NCBI GenBank assembly: GCA_934457095.1
Contig: CAKSHJ010000002.1
Span: 1 to 64,000 of the forward strand
Direction: 5' to 3'
Source: an uncultured Eubacteriales bacterium
GTDB taxonomy: Bacteria; Bacillota; Clostridia; Oscillospirales; Acutalibacteraceae
DNA: 64,000 nucleotides
Below the pieces are notes generated by a model. That model saw nothing but the letters and a program-made list of their open reading frames with translations. It was not told the DNA's origin and did no database searches. Shown one piece after another: positions 59,276 through 64,000 of this stretch. The first letter of the stretch is position 1. Each line of letters opens with the position of its first letter. The translations under genes were made by a program, and so were the position numbers.

Positions 59276-59777
59276 AATCGCGTTTCAGCGTTGTTACGAT
59301 TTCTCCTACAAACAGGTAGTGGTGGTCTTTTTGCGGGTAGAAATCTGCCTCGATGCTTTTTGCCAGAAAGCAGTCCGGGTTCAGGCGCTGTTTGTATAGC
59401 TTTTTGCAGATGAATACCAAGTTGGATTCTTTGTAGTAGGGCGCGGGTTCTTCAAAGCTGACCGTTAGGCCGGTTGCTTTGTCTTTGTTTAGTTCTCGGC
59501 CGGAATTGGCGCCGCAGAGTTTGAGCGCAGGTTTGTATTCTTTTGGGAATGTTGCTAATGAGAAATAGTCCTCTTTTTCCAGGAATTCCATGGTGTAGCG
59601 CTGCGGCCGTACAAACGCATATACCACGTTTTTTTGCCAGAGAACCCCAATGCCGCCCCAGCTGACCGTCATGGTATTGTGCGCTTTTTGGTTTCCTGCT
59701 GTTAGCAGCATCCATTCTTTTCCGATTAGCTCAAATGGGTTTATTTTTAGTTCGTTTGTTTCTATTCGCTTGAGCAT
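59274..59777 (-). CDS. Flavin reductase-family protein
   Basis: 167 residues. FMN-binding split-barrel protein: NPFELIGKEWMLLTAGNQKAHNTMTVSWGGIGVLWQKNVVYAFVRPQRYT is the usual opening of this group, with the later EADFYPQKDHHYLFVGEI. It probably binds FMN and reduces it or a flavoprotein partner. The ATG is behind GTACAGGAGGTCAAAACC on the minus strand. Substrate unknown. It stands alone. Confidence 0.85.
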   Translation of the reverse strand: MLKRIETNELKINPFELIGKEWMLLTAGNQKAHNTMTVSWGGIGVLWQKNVVYAFVRPQRYTMEFLEKEDYFSLATFPKEYKPALKLCGANSGRELNKDKATGLTVSFEEPAPYYKESNLVFICKKLYKQRLNPDCFLAKSIEADFYPQKDHHYLFVGEIVTTLKRD

Positions 59778-59928
59778 GGTTTTGACCTCCTGTACTTCTT
59801 TTACTTTATTATATTACTTTTTTTCTCTGAAGTTTGCGATATCTCTCTACTTTTTTCTTTGCAAATTGTACAAAGAATTTTTTGTGAGCATGATTTTTTT
59901 GTGCTGTTTGGCGAATTTTTCGTTTGTT

Positions 59929-59982
59929 GTATAATTATACGCGAAAATCTTGATTTATGCATTTTAAAATGTATAATAATAC
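59929..59982 (+). promoter_or_regulatory. argGHCJ promoter with two ArgR-like palindromes
   Basis: Box 1 GTATAATTATAC (59929-59940) is a perfect 12-bp palindrome; box 2 GTATAATAATAC (59971-59982) differs at one base. They are 42 bases apart, four helical turns. The promoter TTGATT (59950-59955), 16 bases, TATAAT (59972-59977) is covered by box 2 at its -10. ARG boxes recognised by ArgR in related Firmicutes have the same TATAATTATA core, so arginine repression is inferred. Confidence 0.7.
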
Positions 59983-60007
59983 CTGAATATGAATACAAAG
60001 GAGTGCA

Positions 60008-61231
<1,224 letters not shown>

Positions 61232-61252
61232 GGTACGAAAGGGTGTTTTGGT

Positions 61253-62647
61253 ATGAAGTTGTGGAAGGGGCGCTTTTTGAAGGAAATTGACCCTAAAACC
61301 AATGATTTTAATTCTTCCGTTTCGTTTGACAGCCGTTTGATAGCCGAGGATATTCGCGGTAGTATTGCCCATGCTACGATGCTGGGGGAATGTGGGATTA
61401 TTGCGCGGGAGGAAGCCGGGGAAATTTGTGAGGAACTGGAACGCATTTTGCATGATGTGCAGAGCGGTGCGCTGCCGATTGACCCCGACGCCGAGGATGT
61501 GCATACCTTTGTGGAGGGGGAGCTGACCAAACGCATTGGCGTTGCCGGGAAACGCTTGCATACCGCGCGCAGCCGCAATGACCAGGTGGCGCTGGATATT
61601 CGCTTGTATTTGAAAAAGGAATGCCGCGCGTTGCGGACCCAGATATGCCAATTGATTGCCGTGCTTTGTAAAAAGGCCGTTGACCATAAGGCTGATGTTA
61701 TGCCGGGGTATACCCATTTGCAGCGTGCTCAGCCCATTACTTTCGGGCATCATTTGCTTGCTTATGCCGAAATGCTGCTGCGTGACCTTGGTAGATTGCA
61801 CGACGCTGAAAGCCGTATGGACCGGATGCCTTTGGGCGCCGGGGCGCTTGCCGGTACCACGTACCCGCTTGACCGCGATTTGACTGCCCGGTTGCTCGGC
61901 TTTGCCGGCGTGACCGATAATAGCCTTGACAGCGTTGCAGACCGTGATTTTTGCGTGGAAATTGCTGCCGCCGTTGCTCTTGCGATGGTTCATTTGTCCC
62001 GGTTTTCTGAGGAGTTGATTTTGTGGTGCTCGTGGGAGTTTAAATTTGTGGAGTTGGACGACGCTTTTTCGACCGGCTCCAGTATTATGCCGCAGAAGAA
62101 AAATCCTGATATTGCCGAGTTGGTGCGCGGTAAAACCGGCAGAACCATTGGCGATGTTGTTACGCTGCTGACCATGCTAAAGGGCTTGCCGCTGGCTTAT
62201 AATAAGGATATGCAGGAGGATAAGGAGGCTGTTTTTGACGCCGTTGATACCCTGAAAATGTGCCTGACCGCCTTTATTCCTATGGTTGATACCATGAAGG
62301 TTTTGCCTGAAAATATGCGCAGCGCAGCCGCCGGCGGCTTTATTAACGCTACCGATTGTGCCGATTATCTTGTTGGCAAGGGCGTTGCGTTTCGGGACGC
62401 ATACCGGATGACCGGCGCTTTGGTCGCGCAGTGTATTGCGCGCAAGCTTACCCTTGAGACGCTCCCGTTGGAGGATTATCAGGCTGTGTGTCCTCTGTTT
62501 GACGACGGGATTTTTCAGGCCATCTCTTTGGAGAGGTGCGTCAATGAACGTAAGGTTTGGGGCGCTCCTGCTCCGCAAAATGTGCAGATGCAGGCCGACC
62601 GTATTCTGGCGCTGCTGCAGAAGGAGGGCGATTCTTATGCAGATTAA
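61253..62647 (+). CDS. argH: Argininosuccinate lyase
   Basis: 464 residues, the usual length. Fumarase-type superfamily motifs: LHTARSRNDQVALDIRLYL, MPGYTHLQRAQPITFGHHL with the catalytic His region, and the signature loop GSSIMPQKKNPDIAELVRGKTGR. It splits argininosuccinate into arginine and fumarate. ACGAAAGGGTG precedes the ATG. Its last 11 bases overlap argC. Confidence 0.95.
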   Translation: MKLWKGRFLKEIDPKTNDFNSSVSFDSRLIAEDIRGSIAHATMLGECGIIAREEAGEICEELERILHDVQSGALPIDPDAEDVHTFVEGELTKRIGVAGKRLHTARSRNDQVALDIRLYLKKECRALRTQICQLIAVLCKKAVDHKADVMPGYTHLQRAQPITFGHHLLAYAEMLLRDLGRLHDAESRMDRMPLGAGALAGTTYPLDRDLTARLLGFAGVTDNSLDSVADRDFCVEIAAAVALAMVHLSRFSEELILWCSWEFKFVELDDAFSTGSSIMPQKKNPDIAELVRGKTGRTIGDVVTLLTMLKGLPLAYNKDMQEDKEAVFDAVDTLKMCLTAFIPMVDTMKVLPENMRSAAAGGFINATDCADYLVGKGVAFRDAYRMTGALVAQCIARKLTLETLPLEDYQAVCPLFDDGIFQAISLERCVNERKVWGAPAPQNVQMQADRILALLQKEGDSYAD

Positions 62648-63674
62648 AGTCGGGATTGTGGGCGCTACCGGCTATACCGGCGCTGAATTGGTGCGCTTGC
62701 TTTTGCAGCACCCCTATGCCAAATTGACCGCGATTAGTTCTGTGAGCTTTGAGGGCAAAAAATTAAGCGAGGTTTATCCTTCTTATCTGGGCTTGTGCGA
62801 TATGGTTTGCACTACCGCGCAAGAGGTTGTTATGCAGTGCGACGTTGTGTTTGCCGCTCTGCCGCATGGGCTTTCTCAGGATTTGGCGCAGAGTTGTGCC
62901 AAATATCGTAAGTTATTCATAGATTTGGGCGCGGATTTTCGCTTGCAGGATGAGGAAACTTATAAAGCGTGGTATGGCGGCGATTTTCAAGATAAGGCCT
63001 TGCATGAACAGGCCGTTTACGGTTTGCCTGAATTGTTTCGCCCGTTGCTGCGCGGCAGGACTTTGATTGCCAATCCCGGGTGCTATGCCACCGCCGTGCC
63101 GCTGGCCGTGGTGCCCGCTATGGAGGCCGGGCTTATTGAAACCGACCATGTGATTGCCGATTGTAAATCCGGCGTTACCGGCGCGGGCAGACAGCCTTCT
63201 CAGACGACCCATTTTGCCGAGTGTTATGAGGGGTTTACCGCTTATAAAGTGGCTGCTCACCGCCATGTGCCTGAAATTGAACAGACCCTTGCCTGTTATG
63301 CTCCTGATCCGGTGCGGCTTACGTTTGTGCCTCATTTGCTGCCTGTGAACCGCGGTATTTTGGCTACCTGTTATGCTACCCTTAAAGACGGCGTTTCTGA
63401 GGAACAGGTCAGATATGTTTATGCAAGGCGTTATCAGCAGGAGTATTTTGTGCGCGTGTTGCCCAAGGGGCAGGTGGCTAATATCAAGCATGTGCTGTTT
63501 ACCAATTTTTGTGATGTTTCGGTGCATGTGGATGAGCATGCGAGGACTTTGGTGGCCATTTCCGCGATTGATAATATGGTGAAAGGCGCTGCCGGGCAGG
63601 CCATTCAAAATATGAACCTGGTGTTTGGGCTGGAGGAGAAAACCGGTTTGGTGCTGACTCCGCCCGCGTTTTAA
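62637..63674 (+). CDS. argC: N-acetyl-gamma-glutamyl-phosphate reductase
   Basis: 345 residues. The NADP loop VGIVGATGYTGAELVRLL opens the protein. The catalytic Cys is in ANPGCYATA, followed by SGVTGAGRQPSQTTHFAE and the HRHVPEIEQ motif. Third step of the acetylated ornithine pathway. The ATG at 62637 lies in the end of argH behind AAGGAGGGCGATTCTT. Followed 20 bases later by argJ. Confidence 0.95.
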   Translation: MQIKVGIVGATGYTGAELVRLLLQHPYAKLTAISSVSFEGKKLSEVYPSYLGLCDMVCTTAQEVVMQCDVVFAALPHGLSQDLAQSCAKYRKLFIDLGADFRLQDEETYKAWYGGDFQDKALHEQAVYGLPELFRPLLRGRTLIANPGCYATAVPLAVVPAMEAGLIETDHVIADCKSGVTGAGRQPSQTTHFAECYEGFTAYKVAAHRHVPEIEQTLACYAPDPVRLTFVPHLLPVNRGILATCYATLKDGVSEEQVRYVYARRYQQEYFVRVLPKGQVANIKHVLFTNFCDVSVHVDEHARTLVAISAIDNMVKGAAGQAIQNMNLVFGLEEKTGLVLTPPAF

Positions 63675-63694
63675 ACATGAATCGGAGGGATTTT

Positions 63695-64000
63695 ATGTCG
63701 TTTCATACCGTGCAGGGCGGCGTTACCGCTGCTCAGGGCTTTTTGGCCGCGGGTTTGCATTGCGGGATTCGTAAAAATCGCAATAAACCTGACCTTGCGC
63801 TCATTTATTGTGAGTCGCTTTGTGCTGCCGCTGCTGTTTATACTCGTAATCTGGTACAGGGCGCTCCTATTGCCGTAACGCGGCGTAATCTTGCGGGCGG
63901 CTGTGCCAGGGCGGTGATTTGTAACAGCGGGAATGCCAACACTTGTAATGCTGACGGGGAGCAAAAGGCGCAGGCGATGTGCGATTTGATTGCCGCGCAG
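63695..64000 (+). CDS. argJ: Glutamate N-acetyltransferase ArgJ, N-terminal part (cut by window end)
   Basis: The first 102 codons are present. MSFHTVQGGVTAAQGFLAAGLHCGIRKN is the typical ArgJ opening, followed by CAAAAVYTRNLVQGAPIAVTRRNL and VICNSGNANTCNADGEQ. This is the region before the autocleavage threonine, which lies past the window. It recycles acetyl groups between ornithine and glutamate. ATCGGAGGGATTTT precedes the ATG. Confidence 0.9.
   Translation, partial: MSFHTVQGGVTAAQGFLAAGLHCGIRKNRNKPDLALIYCESLCAAAAVYTRNLVQGAPIAVTRRNLAGGCARAVICNSGNANTCNADGEQKAQAMCDLIAAQ

Overview
The window looks like the chromosome of a spore-forming, gut-type Clostridia (Firmicutes, probably Oscillospirales/Ruminococcaceae-like). 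The evidence is the gene content: rpsF-ssb-rpsR, a DnaD/DnaI helicase-loading pair, MurT/GatD, a SleL/YaaH-type spore cortex hydrolase, a T-box, an agr-type peptide quorum system, consensus TTGACA/TATAAT promoters and frequent TTG starts. The species is not identified. No rRNA operon, transposase, integrase or CRISPR array is visible.

Layout. 1-700: a probable SRP RNA end and an intact tRNA-Ser(CGA), preceded by two broken 5' halves of tRNA-Ser that both stop at the anticodon loop. 818-3376: a DUF815 ATPase and a substrate-binding lipoprotein with a peptidoglycan-binding domain. 3885-10512: an unusual seven-gene envelope locus: a large secreted protein, a probably abundant small secreted protein, a small sortase-signal-like protein, three paralogous N-in/C-out membrane proteins and a lipoprotein. 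10634-18774: rfbB, yebC, a PASTA pseudokinase, rpsR-ssb-rpsF, galU, a RING/DUF2628 membrane protein and prfB. 18982-22127: an agr-like locus in the order A-C-D-B. 22178-24485: dnaI, dnaD, tRNA-Gly. 24743-30024: a second surface operon encoding an Ig-like secreted protein, an M64 metallopeptidase with a dockerin, and a membrane-anchored Ig-like protein. 30120-47996: mainly housekeeping genes (galE, a CAT-anticodon tRNA, cupin, SleL-like, murT-gatD, a two-component system, yqhQ, prmC, recA-recX, rimO-pgsA, and a Cys T-box with cysE-cysS).

48136-57831 is a compact phage-derived cassette: small and large terminase, portal, capsid-maturation protein, decoration protein, major capsid, two connector proteins, then directly a LysM tail protein and the baseplate set (D, V, W/25, J, I/XkdU). 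Sheath, tube, tape measure, fibres, lysis, regulation and integrase genes are absent, yet every remaining frame is open and tightly packed. 57999-64000 holds hflX, a flavin reductase, and argG-argH-argC-argJ (argJ cut by the window end) behind a promoter overlapped by ArgR-like palindromes.

The strongest candidates for undescribed biology are the 3885-10512 envelope locus, the capsid-plus-baseplate cassette without tail genes, and the dockerin-protease surface operon. All functional statements rest on reading motifs and gene order; no database search was run.
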